Source of the DNA: Pedobacter sp. KBW06
GTDB taxonomy: Bacteria > Bacteroidota > Bacteroidia > Sphingobacteriales > Sphingobacteriaceae
Length of the DNA: 64,000 bases
Assembly: GCF_003852525.1 (NCBI RefSeq)
Contig: NZ_QAJL01000003.1
Coordinates: 675,343-739,342, forward strand
Direction of reading: 5' to 3'
The translations under genes and the position numbers were made by a program. Numbering within the stretch: the first letter of the stretch is position 1; each line of letters opens with the position of its first letter. This document shows, one piece after another, positions 16,210 to 25,309 of this stretch. The notes under the pieces were generated by a model. That model saw nothing but the letters and a program-made list of their open reading frames with translations, did no database searches and was not told the DNA's origin.

Positions 16210-17628
16210 TTAAGATTTACGATCATTTCCGGATAGGTAATAAACAGGAATGCCAATCAGCACCAGTACCAGTCCCCAGCCGCAGGTACTGGTTTTATAA
16301 TACAATAATCCTCCGCTTAGAACTGCCGCACAAATCATGTATAAAGCAGGAATTACCGGATAACCAAAGGCTTTGTAAGGGCGCTCCGCATCCGGATACT
16401 TCCGTCTTAAAATAAAGATCCCTCCAATGGTCAGGATGTAAAAAATCAGGACCACAAAGATCACATAGTCCAGCAGGTCGCCATACCTGCCCGTCAGACA
16501 TAAAAGCGAGGCCCAGATGCATTGTGCCCATAATCCCCAGCCGGGTACCTCAAACTTATTGAGCCTGGCCGCCTGCTTAAAAAACAAGCCATCCTGGGCC
16601 ATCGTATAATATACGCGTGCACCGGAGAGGATCAATCCATTGTTACAGCCAAAAGTAGAGATCATGATCATCACGGCAATCACCAATGTTCCAGCGGTTC
16701 CAAAAATATATTGGGAAGCAGCAACAGCAACACGATCTGCGGGGGCCCCTGCGATTTCCTGCATAGACAATACCGCCGTATACATGATATTCGTAGACAC
16801 ATAAATCACCGTCACGATGAGCGTTCCAAGAAAAAGACTCAGGCCGATGTTCTTACGGGGGTTCCGGATTTCTCCGGCAATAAAGGTCACATTGTTCCAG
16901 GCATCGCTGGAAAACAAAGAACCCACCATTGCAGAAACCACCGCAGCGAACAACGTTGCCCCGCCAATGCTGACTGCAGTTTGCGTTTCCGGATTCCAGT
17001 TAAAGGGGCTAAAGACATTTTCCCAGTTCGCATTCCAGACCTCAGACCTGAAGGCGAAAAGTAAGCCCATAATGATCAGTCCAAAGAGCGACAGGATTTT
17101 GATCACCGTTAACAGGGTTTGAATTACCTTTCCATTTTTCACTCCCCTGCTATTGATCCAGGTCAGCAGTATGATGGTAACAATAGCCACCAGTTGTGCC
17201 GCATTAATTTTAAAACTGCCGGGTTCATATAGGACATTCTGATCTCCAAGAGGTTCATATAAATAGGCCGCGAATTTCGCAAAAGCCACCCCTACTGCTG
17301 CGATCGTTCCCGTCTGGATGACCATAAAAAAGGACCAGCCATATAAAAAAGCCACCAGTTTATTGTAAGATTCTCTCAGGTAAATGTATTGTCCCCCTGC
17401 TTTTGGGTACATCGCGGAAAGCTCCCCATAGCTCAGAGCAGCCATCAGGGTAATTACCCCCGTCAGCACCCAGATGATGATGAGCCATCCTGCACTTCCT
17501 ACATTTCTGGTGATATCGGCACTAACGATAAAGATTCCGGAGCCGATCATAGAGCCGACCACCAACATGGTGGCATCCAGCAGACCGAGCTCGCGCTTCA
17601 TTTCATGATTTTCAGTTTGGTTTTCCAT
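16210..17628 (-). CDS. APC family amino-acid permease
   Basis: The 472-residue product has twelve hydrophobic segments. The first segment carries GSMIGSGIF, the backbone-binding glycine motif of the APC fold that holds the amino-acid carboxylate. YGELSAMYPKAGGQYIYLRE in TM2-3 is typical of the L-type/SteT branch. The family takes up amino acids or exchanges them across the inner membrane. It lies between secreted peptidase genes, with 30 bp and 10 bp gaps, which suggests it imports the amino acids they release. Confidence 0.93.
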   Translation of the reverse strand: MENQTENHEMKRELGLLDATMLVVGSMIGSGIFIVSADITRNVGSAGWLIIIWVLTGVITLMAALSYGELSAMYPKAGGQYIYLRESYNKLVAFLYGWSFFMVIQTGTIAAVGVAFAKFAAYLYEPLGDQNVLYEPGSFKINAAQLVAIVTIILLTWINSRGVKNGKVIQTLLTVIKILSLFGLIIMGLLFAFRSEVWNANWENVFSPFNWNPETQTAVSIGGATLFAAVVSAMVGSLFSSDAWNNVTFIAGEIRNPRKNIGLSLFLGTLIVTVIYVSTNIMYTAVLSMQEIAGAPADRVAVAASQYIFGTAGTLVIAVMIMISTFGCNNGLILSGARVYYTMAQDGLFFKQAARLNKFEVPGWGLWAQCIWASLLCLTGRYGDLLDYVIFVVLIFYILTIGGIFILRRKYPDAERPYKAFGYPVIPALYMICAAVLSGGLLYYKTSTCGWGLVLVLIGIPVYYLSGNDRKS

Positions 17629-17658
17629 TATTGCTATAGCTGGTTAGGCTGTTAAAGG

Positions 17659-20565
17659 TTAGTTTTGGTTTTCAAAAGCCGGACCTGATTTGATCTTTAA
17701 TCCGGAAAGGCTTGTTTTCAGTGCATCGGCTTTTGCCTGCTGACCTCCGGCAACATATGCTGGAATCAGTTCCGCATAAGCCAGAAACAGATAAGGATTG
17801 AGCGAAATGGCCTGTTCATAGGCAGCGATGGCTTCGGATTGCTGTCCTCCGGCAGCCATCAGTTTGCCCTTAGTATAATAATAATCGGCCATATAAAAAG
17901 GTTCGCCCTTGGCGGAGATTTCCTTAAATACGGATGCTCCCGCCTCCTGATGCCCCATAGCTGCAAGCAGGGTCACATACCTCAATTTATCCCCATCTCT
18001 TACCGGTGTCTTACCAGTTAAAAAGGGCTGAAGGTATTCTTCAGCAGCCGTCTTATTGGCCTGGGCCTCATAAAATGCAGCAATCCGGAGGTTGTAATCT
18101 GCCCTTGCATTTCCCGAAGCAGCGAGGATGCGCTGTGCCTCTTTCAATGTCTGAATGGCGGCATCATATTGTTTGTTCAGGGCCAAAGCATCTGCATACA
18201 TATTCCGGTACTCAAAGTTCTGGGGCTTTTGTTCCACGAGTTCTTTCAACACCAGGACAGGTTCTTTATAACCCAATCCGGATTGAAGTACCGCTGCATA
18301 AGCCAATGCATCATCTCTCCTGTCTCTCAGGTAAGTAGAGACCGTTGCCCCGCTTTTTCCGTATTCCTGAGCAACGGCTATCGCTTCCGGAATCATTCCG
18401 TTGCGTTTATACATTTCACGCAGCTGCATGTTCACCCTTGCCAGTTCCTGGTAATCGTCTTCCAGCTGGAAGGATTTTTTAAGATAGGTTGCCTGTTCCT
18501 CAACCGCTGTTTTCTGGTCTGTTTCATTCGCCGCAAACTTCGCCGCGGTCAAACCTGCATAGGCAGAATAGATCGGGGCATATTTCGGGTCAATCTGTTC
18601 GGCTTTTTTAAGCCATTCCTCCGCTCCTTTAAAGTCCTTTTGTTCTATCCTGAGCTGGGCATAATCCAGATAGGCAGGTAAGTATTTCCGGTCATAAACC
18701 AATGCCGTATCGATGTAAGCAGCAGCCAGTGCCGGATTGCGTTGTTTCACTTTCGTACTCAGGTTCAGGTATACTTCAGACCAGTTACAGGCCATGGCTT
18801 GTTGATCTCCCGCCAGGTAAGCCCGTTCCTTTTTTACCAGCCCATCCAGAAAACGGTACATTTCCGGATCTTTGGATTTGAGGTCTGAGGTGGTATTCAT
18901 GGATTTAAAATCCAGCGGATGCACTTTTACCGGCTCAAAATACGCAGGATAGGTTTGTGCAAAATACTCACTCTCATTGTTCTGGGAATAATAATCCAGG
19001 GTCCTTTTCTCTTTCATTGCCTGATAATACAACGACCTGATCTTCCGGTTTTCGGCATCGGTCAGCACCCGTCCATGAAAAAGATGAACATATTCATGGA
19101 GGATCACGTTTCGTTCCAGAAAGGCCCCGCGTTCCACGTATTCTATCGCCGCAGCACCACTTCCTACCCCTCTGATGTCCATCCACTGACGGTTATCGAA
19201 AGTGGTCATATAACGGAAAGAAGGAGCATTCATCGTGATGGAAAGGTCATTGTGCAATGGCGGAATCCGAAAGGCATTCTCCTGTTTGGAGAGAAAAGGA
19301 AAATAGACCACCGCAGTAAACAACTGGTTCCAGGCCATCGCTTTTACGGTTTCTCCGGGATAATAATTCACATCAGGGAATACCTTTTGAAAATTCGCCA
19401 GATCCGTAATCTTTGTGGTATTCAATTGATTCGAGATCGAATCATAGACCGCGAGGTAGGGAATCCGTTTAGACTTGATCACCGCAGAAAGGCCATTATG
19501 AGCTGGTCCGTAGTGTTTTTTCCTGGCCAAAATGCTTCTGAAAATCGACTCCGCAGAATCCAGCCTGGTTTTACGGTCCATGTCAAACGCGATGTAATAA
19601 ATTGAAGCCCTGTGCATCAATGGCAATACAGAACCGGGATATTGTTTCCCGACAGTCCTGGTGGTTTCTATGGCTTCCTTTACCTGATTTCCCCGTACCT
19701 GATCATCTGCTTTTTCCAATGCTTTCCTTACGGTATCATCGTCTTTTTCCGCATAGTCCGCATAGGTCAGATTGGTATGTCCGTTGCCCCAATGCCAATG
19801 CGTTTGAAAATGCAAAGGATTGATGGCCAGCGCCAGCTCCCATTGTGCCGCCATTGCATTCAATTGTCTCGCATCCACCCTTCTCCAGATGGCATAGCCA
19901 TAGCTAAACCGGGCATCCGCATTGTAAGGGTCGATTTCCAGGGATTTCTTTAATGGAGCCACAGCGAGGTCCGGTTGCTGGTCCCAGAAATATACATCGG
20001 CCTCGAGCAAATAAGCACCTGCACTTTTAGGATGAGCAGCCATCACCTTTTTCGCGATTTCCATGGCTTCCTTATAATTCTTTTGCAATAACCTTGTCCT
20101 GCCGAGCATCAGCCATAATTTCTCTGAAGGCTGATTTTTTAACGCCTGCTCACATAAGGCTGCAGCCTGTGGCAACCGCCAGGCCTGGATTTCCAGAAAT
20201 GCCTTTAAAAGAATCGCCTTTTCATTTTTTGGTTGTGCCTGATGTACTTTATTCACCAGCAGTTCTGCCTTTTTCAACTCATTGGTCAGGATCAGGTAAT
20301 CTGCCGACAACAATTGATAATCTGCCGAAGGTTTTGGATGTGCCGCAATTGCCCGGGTTGCTTCCTTCCACATCCCCAGTTGTAACATTCTTTGAATCCC
20401 TTCTACCGGTTTCCCGGAAGAAGAGAATTCCTTTAAGACTTTGGCTTTCAGCGCCGATAAATCTTTTAATGCTTTTCCGGCACTATCCGGACTCATGGTT
20501 TGTGCAGACAGACCGCTTACATTCAGGCAAAGCAGACAGGACAAATAAAAATGGGTTCTTTTCAT
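17659..20565 (-). CDS. Secreted TPR protein with embedded HExxH putative metallopeptidase
   Basis: The 968-residue product has a signal peptide (MKRTHFYLS to GLSAQ). Residues about 60-320 are tetratricopeptide repeats. Residues about 400-580 form a domain with the zinc motif H490-E491-Y-V-H494 and, 39 residues on, NNESEYFAQTYPAYF, where E531 or E533 fits the third ligand of a gluzincin (E-x-FA-like). Residues 600-960 are more TPR units. Zinc and the catalytic Glu are expected from the family; this arrangement with TPR arms on both sides is not one I know by name. It is 7 bp downstream of the second S10 peptidase gene. Confidence 0.8.
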   Translation of the reverse strand: MKRTHFYLSCLLCLNVSGLSAQTMSPDSAGKALKDLSALKAKVLKEFSSSGKPVEGIQRMLQLGMWKEATRAIAAHPKPSADYQLLSADYLILTNELKKAELLVNKVHQAQPKNEKAILLKAFLEIQAWRLPQAAALCEQALKNQPSEKLWLMLGRTRLLQKNYKEAMEIAKKVMAAHPKSAGAYLLEADVYFWDQQPDLAVAPLKKSLEIDPYNADARFSYGYAIWRRVDARQLNAMAAQWELALAINPLHFQTHWHWGNGHTNLTYADYAEKDDDTVRKALEKADDQVRGNQVKEAIETTRTVGKQYPGSVLPLMHRASIYYIAFDMDRKTRLDSAESIFRSILARKKHYGPAHNGLSAVIKSKRIPYLAVYDSISNQLNTTKITDLANFQKVFPDVNYYPGETVKAMAWNQLFTAVVYFPFLSKQENAFRIPPLHNDLSITMNAPSFRYMTTFDNRQWMDIRGVGSGAAAIEYVERGAFLERNVILHEYVHLFHGRVLTDAENRKIRSLYYQAMKEKRTLDYYSQNNESEYFAQTYPAYFEPVKVHPLDFKSMNTTSDLKSKDPEMYRFLDGLVKKERAYLAGDQQAMACNWSEVYLNLSTKVKQRNPALAAAYIDTALVYDRKYLPAYLDYAQLRIEQKDFKGAEEWLKKAEQIDPKYAPIYSAYAGLTAAKFAANETDQKTAVEEQATYLKKSFQLEDDYQELARVNMQLREMYKRNGMIPEAIAVAQEYGKSGATVSTYLRDRRDDALAYAAVLQSGLGYKEPVLVLKELVEQKPQNFEYRNMYADALALNKQYDAAIQTLKEAQRILAASGNARADYNLRIAAFYEAQANKTAAEEYLQPFLTGKTPVRDGDKLRYVTLLAAMGHQEAGASVFKEISAKGEPFYMADYYYTKGKLMAAGGQQSEAIAAYEQAISLNPYLFLAYAELIPAYVAGGQQAKADALKTSLSGLKIKSGPAFENQN

Positions 20566-20572
20566 AGCAATA

Positions 20573-22207
20573 CTAATTTAAGGGAGCGGCATTAATTTCT
20601 TTCATCACTTCATCATATAACCGGTCTGCATCTTTCTTTACCTGCACTAATGATGGTTTATGGACATATAACATGTGCCCCGCTTCATAAAAAGTAAAAT
20701 TTACATTTTTCTTTTGTTCCGGACGCAATCCCATGGTATTAAAAGTATATTCCGATGCGAAATAAGGTGTAGCCAGGTCATAATATCCGCAGAGCACCCA
20801 CACTTTCAGGTAAGGGTTTACCGCCATGGCTTTCCTTAACGACTCCGCCACGTTTAAATAACGGTTTTGGACATTATTGTAGTTCCAGGGCTGGACCCTC
20901 CCGCCGAGAATTTCATAAGGCAGGTCATTTTTAAATTTCAGTTCTGCCCGCACATAGTGATTCAGTGCGGCACTATAGGGACCGGAAATCGTGCCGTCAT
21001 TGCTGGGATCAAACTCCGGGCTCACTCCTACATCATTGTAATCCCGGCCCGTAAAGCGACTGTCCAGACGACCTACCGTAAGCCCATCCGCCCTGCGGAG
21101 TTCTTTATCAAATTTATGAATATCAATCCTCAGGTTGGTCTGGCGGATATAAGCTTTGGAGAGCCCGGTATAACGGCTCAGTTTATTGACAATGCCAGTA
21201 TACTCCGCTTCGCTTAGCTCGCTCCCTTTCATGAGCGCGGTATGGTATTCCCCAAGCGCAAATGCCTCTACTTCCTTCAGCGTACTTTTCAGGTCCCGCT
21301 GCAGATCAGCATCTAATTTTTTATGGTACCAGGCTGTTGCCGTATAAGTAGGCAGGAACAGCGGAAAGGGCAGGTCATTGCCGATATCAAAACGTGCGGT
21401 TTGCATGTTCAGGATTGAGCTGATCAGCACCACTCCGTTCAGGTAAAACTTGTACTTGCTTTGCAGGTATTCCGACAATCCTGCGGCCCGGGTAGTCCCG
21501 TAACTTTCTCCGGCAAGGAATTTCGGCGACTGCCACCTGTCGTACCTGGTCGCATACAAACGAATGGCCTCTCCCATACTTTGAATGTCTTCCTCATAGC
21601 CATGAAACTGCTTGTCGTTTTCTCCTGTTACGGCCCTGCTGTATCCGGTAGTGACCGGGTCCAGAAAAACCATATCTGTCTTGTCCAGCCAGGAATATTC
21701 ATTATCTACATAACGGTAAGGCGGAGGAAGGACATCTCCTTTATCCGACATCAATACCCTTTTCGGGCCTATAATTCCCATATGCAGCCATACGGAAGAA
21801 GAGCCCGGCCCGCCGTTAAAAGTGTAGGTCATTGGCCTTTTTCTTTGATCTGCCACCCCATCTTTAGTATAGGCGACAAAGAAAATATTGGCTTTAGGCT
21901 TTCCATCTTCCGTAGTCAGCTGCAAATATCCGGTTGTTGCAGTATAACTGATCAGCTGTCCTTTGATGGTGATGCTGTGTTTGGTAGATATTGGCGCCGG
22001 AATATTAGGGGAATTCGAAATGATGTATCCCGAAGGGTCCAGCGGGAGCGCCACAACAGGAGCTCCTTTACTTTCTGTCGGCGTAACTACCGGAGGAACA
22101 GCTGAAGCAGCTTCCCTGCCTCCCCTGCCTTGTGCATTGCTGTACAATGCGGTCCCGGCAAACCATCCGGCTAAAATAGCGCATCGAATAGATTCTCTCA
22201 TCTTCAT
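20573..22207 (-). CDS. Secreted S10 family serine carboxypeptidase
   Basis: The 544-residue product has a signal peptide followed by a Pro/Ala-rich spacer. The alpha/beta-hydrolase core has the oxyanion stretch FNGGPGSSSVWLH, the nucleophile S235 in AGESYGTTRAAG, the catalytic Asp in GYYDLATPYF and the catalytic His in YEAGHMLYVH. All S10 motifs are intact. These enzymes remove C-terminal residues from peptides. The start at 22207 sits 2 bp after the stop of the paralogous upstream gene. Confidence 0.93.
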   Translation of the reverse strand: MKMRESIRCAILAGWFAGTALYSNAQGRGGREAASAVPPVVTPTESKGAPVVALPLDPSGYIISNSPNIPAPISTKHSITIKGQLISYTATTGYLQLTTEDGKPKANIFFVAYTKDGVADQRKRPMTYTFNGGPGSSSVWLHMGIIGPKRVLMSDKGDVLPPPYRYVDNEYSWLDKTDMVFLDPVTTGYSRAVTGENDKQFHGYEEDIQSMGEAIRLYATRYDRWQSPKFLAGESYGTTRAAGLSEYLQSKYKFYLNGVVLISSILNMQTARFDIGNDLPFPLFLPTYTATAWYHKKLDADLQRDLKSTLKEVEAFALGEYHTALMKGSELSEAEYTGIVNKLSRYTGLSKAYIRQTNLRIDIHKFDKELRRADGLTVGRLDSRFTGRDYNDVGVSPEFDPSNDGTISGPYSAALNHYVRAELKFKNDLPYEILGGRVQPWNYNNVQNRYLNVAESLRKAMAVNPYLKVWVLCGYYDLATPYFASEYTFNTMGLRPEQKKNVNFTFYEAGHMLYVHKPSLVQVKKDADRLYDEVMKEINAAPLN

Positions 22208-22209
22208 AA

Positions 22210-23751
22210 CTATTTGATTTCCTGTAAAGTGTTTTTATAAAAAGAATCTGCATCCACTTTCATCTGCTTCAAAGAAGGCATATGGATATACAGCATATGA
22301 CCCGCTTCATAATAGGTGAAATTGATGTTTTTCGCTTGTTCTGCTCTCAACCCCATATGATTGATCACATATTTGGAAGCAAAATAGGGCGTTGCAAAAT
22401 CATAATAACCGCCCAGCACCCAGACCTTCATCGATGGATTTACCGACATGGCCTGTCTCATATATTCCGCTACGTTCAGGTATTTATTCTGCACATTGCT
22501 ATAATTCCAGCGTCCAACGCCACCACCAAGAATGTAATAGGTCAGGTTATTGGTATAGTTGAGCTCCTTACCAAAATAGCTCAGCACTCCGGCGGTATAA
22601 GGTCCGGAGATCGTTCCTGTATTACTCGGATCATATTCCGTAGAAGAACCCGTATCGTCGTAATCAATTCCGGTAAAGCGGGAGTCCAATCGCCCGACCG
22701 TTTTTCCATCTTTACGAAGCAGCTCTTTATTGTATTGAGGAAGATTGATCCGCAGATTGGTTTGCCGGATAAAGCTTTCCGGGAGGCCGGTATACCTGCT
22801 CAGCTTCTGCACAACGGAAGTATACTCGGTTTCCGTCAGCCTGTCGCCTTTCATCAATGCCGTACTGTATTCATTAAGTGCAAAAGCTTCCGCTTCGGCA
22901 GTCAGCGTTTTCAAATCCTTTGCCTGCATTTCCGGACTCAGCTGCTGGTAATACCAGGAGGTTGCCGCATAACTCGGAAGGTAAAGCGGATAAGGGAGGT
23001 CATTGCCAATGGCGAAATTGATCGTCTGAAAGTTTAACACCGCAGAGATGAGCACAATTCCGTTCACATACATTTTGAATGCGCTTTGCAGGTAACTGGA
23101 CAAACCGGCGGCCCTTGTTGTGCCATAACTTTCCCCTGCCAGAAATTTAGGAGAGCCCCAGCGTTTGTTCTGGGTGGTGTACAGCTTGATAAACTCTCCT
23201 ACCGACTGGATATCCTCATTATACCCCTGAAATTCGCTTTTATCCACGCCTGGTGCTGCCCTGCTAAATCCGGTTCCTACCGGGTCGATAAATACCAGGT
23301 CACTCTGATCCAGCCAGGAATATTCATTATTGGTATAAGCATAAGGGGGAGTGAGGGCCGCTCCCTTATCCGACATCACAATTCTCTTTGGCCCGATTAC
23401 CCCCATATGCAACCAGACAGAAGCCGATCCTGGGCCCCCGTTAAAGGTATAGGTGACCGGCCTTTTGCTCAGGTCCCCTCCATCATCCTTTGTATAGGCA
23501 ATATAGAAGATATTGGCCCTCAGCTTTCCTTCTTCTGTTTTCAGGGGCATATAACCAGTCGTCGCGGTATAATTGATGACCTTGCCATTGACCGTTACCG
23601 ATCCTTTGGTTTTCACAGTTTCCCCTTCTTCAGGTTTCGCCCTCAGTTCGGGAGACGTAGCTGCCGGGGATCCTGATTTCGTTTGGGCAATGGATAACTG
23701 AATACCCATTGCCAGTATAAATAAGAATACTCTTTTCATTTCTGTTCGCAT
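22210..23751 (-). CDS. Secreted S10 family serine carboxypeptidase (paralogue)
   Basis: The 513-residue product has a signal peptide (to LSIAQ) and the same S10 layout as its downstream neighbour: GGPGSASVWLH, S208 in AGESYGTTRAAG, GYYDFATPYF and YEAGHMLYIH. Long stretches match the neighbour almost residue for residue, so the two arose by tandem duplication. The N-terminal spacers differ. It starts 9 bp after the SusD stop, as the first enzyme gene of the operon. Confidence 0.93.
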   Translation of the reverse strand: MRTEMKRVFLFILAMGIQLSIAQTKSGSPAATSPELRAKPEEGETVKTKGSVTVNGKVINYTATTGYMPLKTEEGKLRANIFYIAYTKDDGGDLSKRPVTYTFNGGPGSASVWLHMGVIGPKRIVMSDKGAALTPPYAYTNNEYSWLDQSDLVFIDPVGTGFSRAAPGVDKSEFQGYNEDIQSVGEFIKLYTTQNKRWGSPKFLAGESYGTTRAAGLSSYLQSAFKMYVNGIVLISAVLNFQTINFAIGNDLPYPLYLPSYAATSWYYQQLSPEMQAKDLKTLTAEAEAFALNEYSTALMKGDRLTETEYTSVVQKLSRYTGLPESFIRQTNLRINLPQYNKELLRKDGKTVGRLDSRFTGIDYDDTGSSTEYDPSNTGTISGPYTAGVLSYFGKELNYTNNLTYYILGGGVGRWNYSNVQNKYLNVAEYMRQAMSVNPSMKVWVLGGYYDFATPYFASKYVINHMGLRAEQAKNINFTYYEAGHMLYIHMPSLKQMKVDADSFYKNTLQEIK

Positions 23752-23760
23752 TGATAAAAA

Positions 23761-25275
23761 TTATGGACGGGTATCCCAGAACACGCGTTGTAACATATCG
23801 GCTCTGGCAGGTGTATTCGGATTACTGCTTCTTTCGGAAAGCGGATAGATAAGCACCCTTGGAATCTTGTCATAGACCGCTACTGAAATCGGAAGTGGGG
23901 TAATGGCCGGATAACCTGTTCTCCTCCAATCGTTCCATGGTTCCATCAGCACCCCAAAATTGGCGACATACTTCTCATTGATAATTTGTTCCAGCTTTTG
24001 CGCATTGGTACCTGTTAATGTCCCATTGGCTGCAACGTAGGCATCGATGGCAACAGCACTTACCCCCGATTCGGCCATTGAAGAACGAATCCCCGCTTCA
24101 AAAAAGGTTTGGGCACTTCCCGGAGCAGCTAAAGTCAGTGCGGCCTCTGCCCTGATAAAGTTGTATTCAGAAAAGGTAAGCAGCCTTGCCGGTGAGTTGC
24201 CAGCCCAGGTGATCGAACCATCAGTAATGGTTCCATCAGGATTGATCACAATGGAATTCAAACTCGCATCCCCTTTCAGAAAGGTGTTCAGCCTGGAATA
24301 AGCAACAGAAGAATTGTCCAGTGCGGAGGCGCCTTTGTAATTGCCGCTATTGTAAGGAAAAGAAACAAAATAAGACGGCCTGCGTGGATCTGCCTTAACG
24401 TTCATCATGTCTACGATTGTTCTGTTTGGGAAAAAGGCATTTCTGAACTGTCCTCCTTCTATACTCGTGATTGGGTTCTGCCGTCCGGCTTCCGCCAGGA
24501 ATTTCATTTGAAAATTATCCGCATTTGAAGCCATAAACTGGGCTCCGCTATTGATGAGTGCTGTAATCTGACTGGAAGCAAAAGCCGGATCTTTCTGACT
24601 GTAATGCAAATAAATGCGCAGCTTTAAGGTGTTGGCAAACTTGATCCAGTTGTTCTTCACCGTGGCCCAGACGCCCGGATAAATGGTGGTATTTTTATCC
24701 GGCTCGAAGACAGATGCAGGGGCATTGATGTCTGCAATACCTGCATCCAGTGTGCTGATCAGGTCTTTATAGATGGCCTCATCATCGTCGTATTTAGGGT
24801 ATAAATTCTCTGCGAACTTTGATGCTTCGCTGTATGGTACATCTCCCCAGCCGTCTACGGTTACCTGATACACATAGGCTTTTAATATTTTGGCAACACC
24901 TGCATAATGCGGGCTCCCTTCTTTCTCTGCTTTGGGGATAATTTTTGCGATGTCGGCAAGCAGTGTTGCAAATATAGAGCTCCACTGGTTGTTCACATCC
25001 GAATTGTTGATGTTGTAGCGTTCATACTCTTTAAAGGTCTGGGAAGTATTGGTGGTCTGACCCGAAAATTGCTGCATCATCAGGCCGCTATACCTGAAAA
25101 GGTCACTTGTGCCGAGGTAGCCCACATTTACGGTAATGGAAGGCAGCAATTGTGCAACGGGAACATCAATCACATTGTTGGGGTCATTATTTACATCATA
25201 GAATTTTTTACAGGAATGGAACAAGCTTCCAAAGAGCAACAAGCTTGTGCATATGATGGTTTTATTCAGTTTCAT
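23761..25275 (-). CDS. SusD/RagB family lipoprotein (SusD-like type 2)
   Basis: The 504-residue product has a lipobox (LFHSCKK) after a signal sequence. The body begins FYDVNNDPNNVIDVPVAQLLPSI and contains LLADIAKIIPKAE and KILKAYVYQVTVDGWGDVPYSEA. The end has NEKYVANFGVLMEPWNDWRRTGYP, typical of the SusD-like family that goes with peptide- or glycan-type SusC partners. It lies 34 bp downstream of SusC and 9 bp upstream of the first S10 peptidase gene. Confidence 0.94.
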   Translation of the reverse strand: MKLNKTIICTSLLLFGSLFHSCKKFYDVNNDPNNVIDVPVAQLLPSITVNVGYLGTSDLFRYSGLMMQQFSGQTTNTSQTFKEYERYNINNSDVNNQWSSIFATLLADIAKIIPKAEKEGSPHYAGVAKILKAYVYQVTVDGWGDVPYSEASKFAENLYPKYDDDEAIYKDLISTLDAGIADINAPASVFEPDKNTTIYPGVWATVKNNWIKFANTLKLRIYLHYSQKDPAFASSQITALINSGAQFMASNADNFQMKFLAEAGRQNPITSIEGGQFRNAFFPNRTIVDMMNVKADPRRPSYFVSFPYNSGNYKGASALDNSSVAYSRLNTFLKGDASLNSIVINPDGTITDGSITWAGNSPARLLTFSEYNFIRAEAALTLAAPGSAQTFFEAGIRSSMAESGVSAVAIDAYVAANGTLTGTNAQKLEQIINEKYVANFGVLMEPWNDWRRTGYPAITPLPISVAVYDKIPRVLIYPLSERSSNPNTPARADMLQRVFWDTRP

Positions 25276-25309
25276 GGCTTTTACTTAAAAATTTCTTAAA
25301 ATCAGTTAA

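Noticed and set aside
18919..19605. A 228-residue plus-strand frame opposite the TPR/HExxH gene
   Set aside because: It lies antisense to a clear gene; the residues are an artefact of that gene's codon use.
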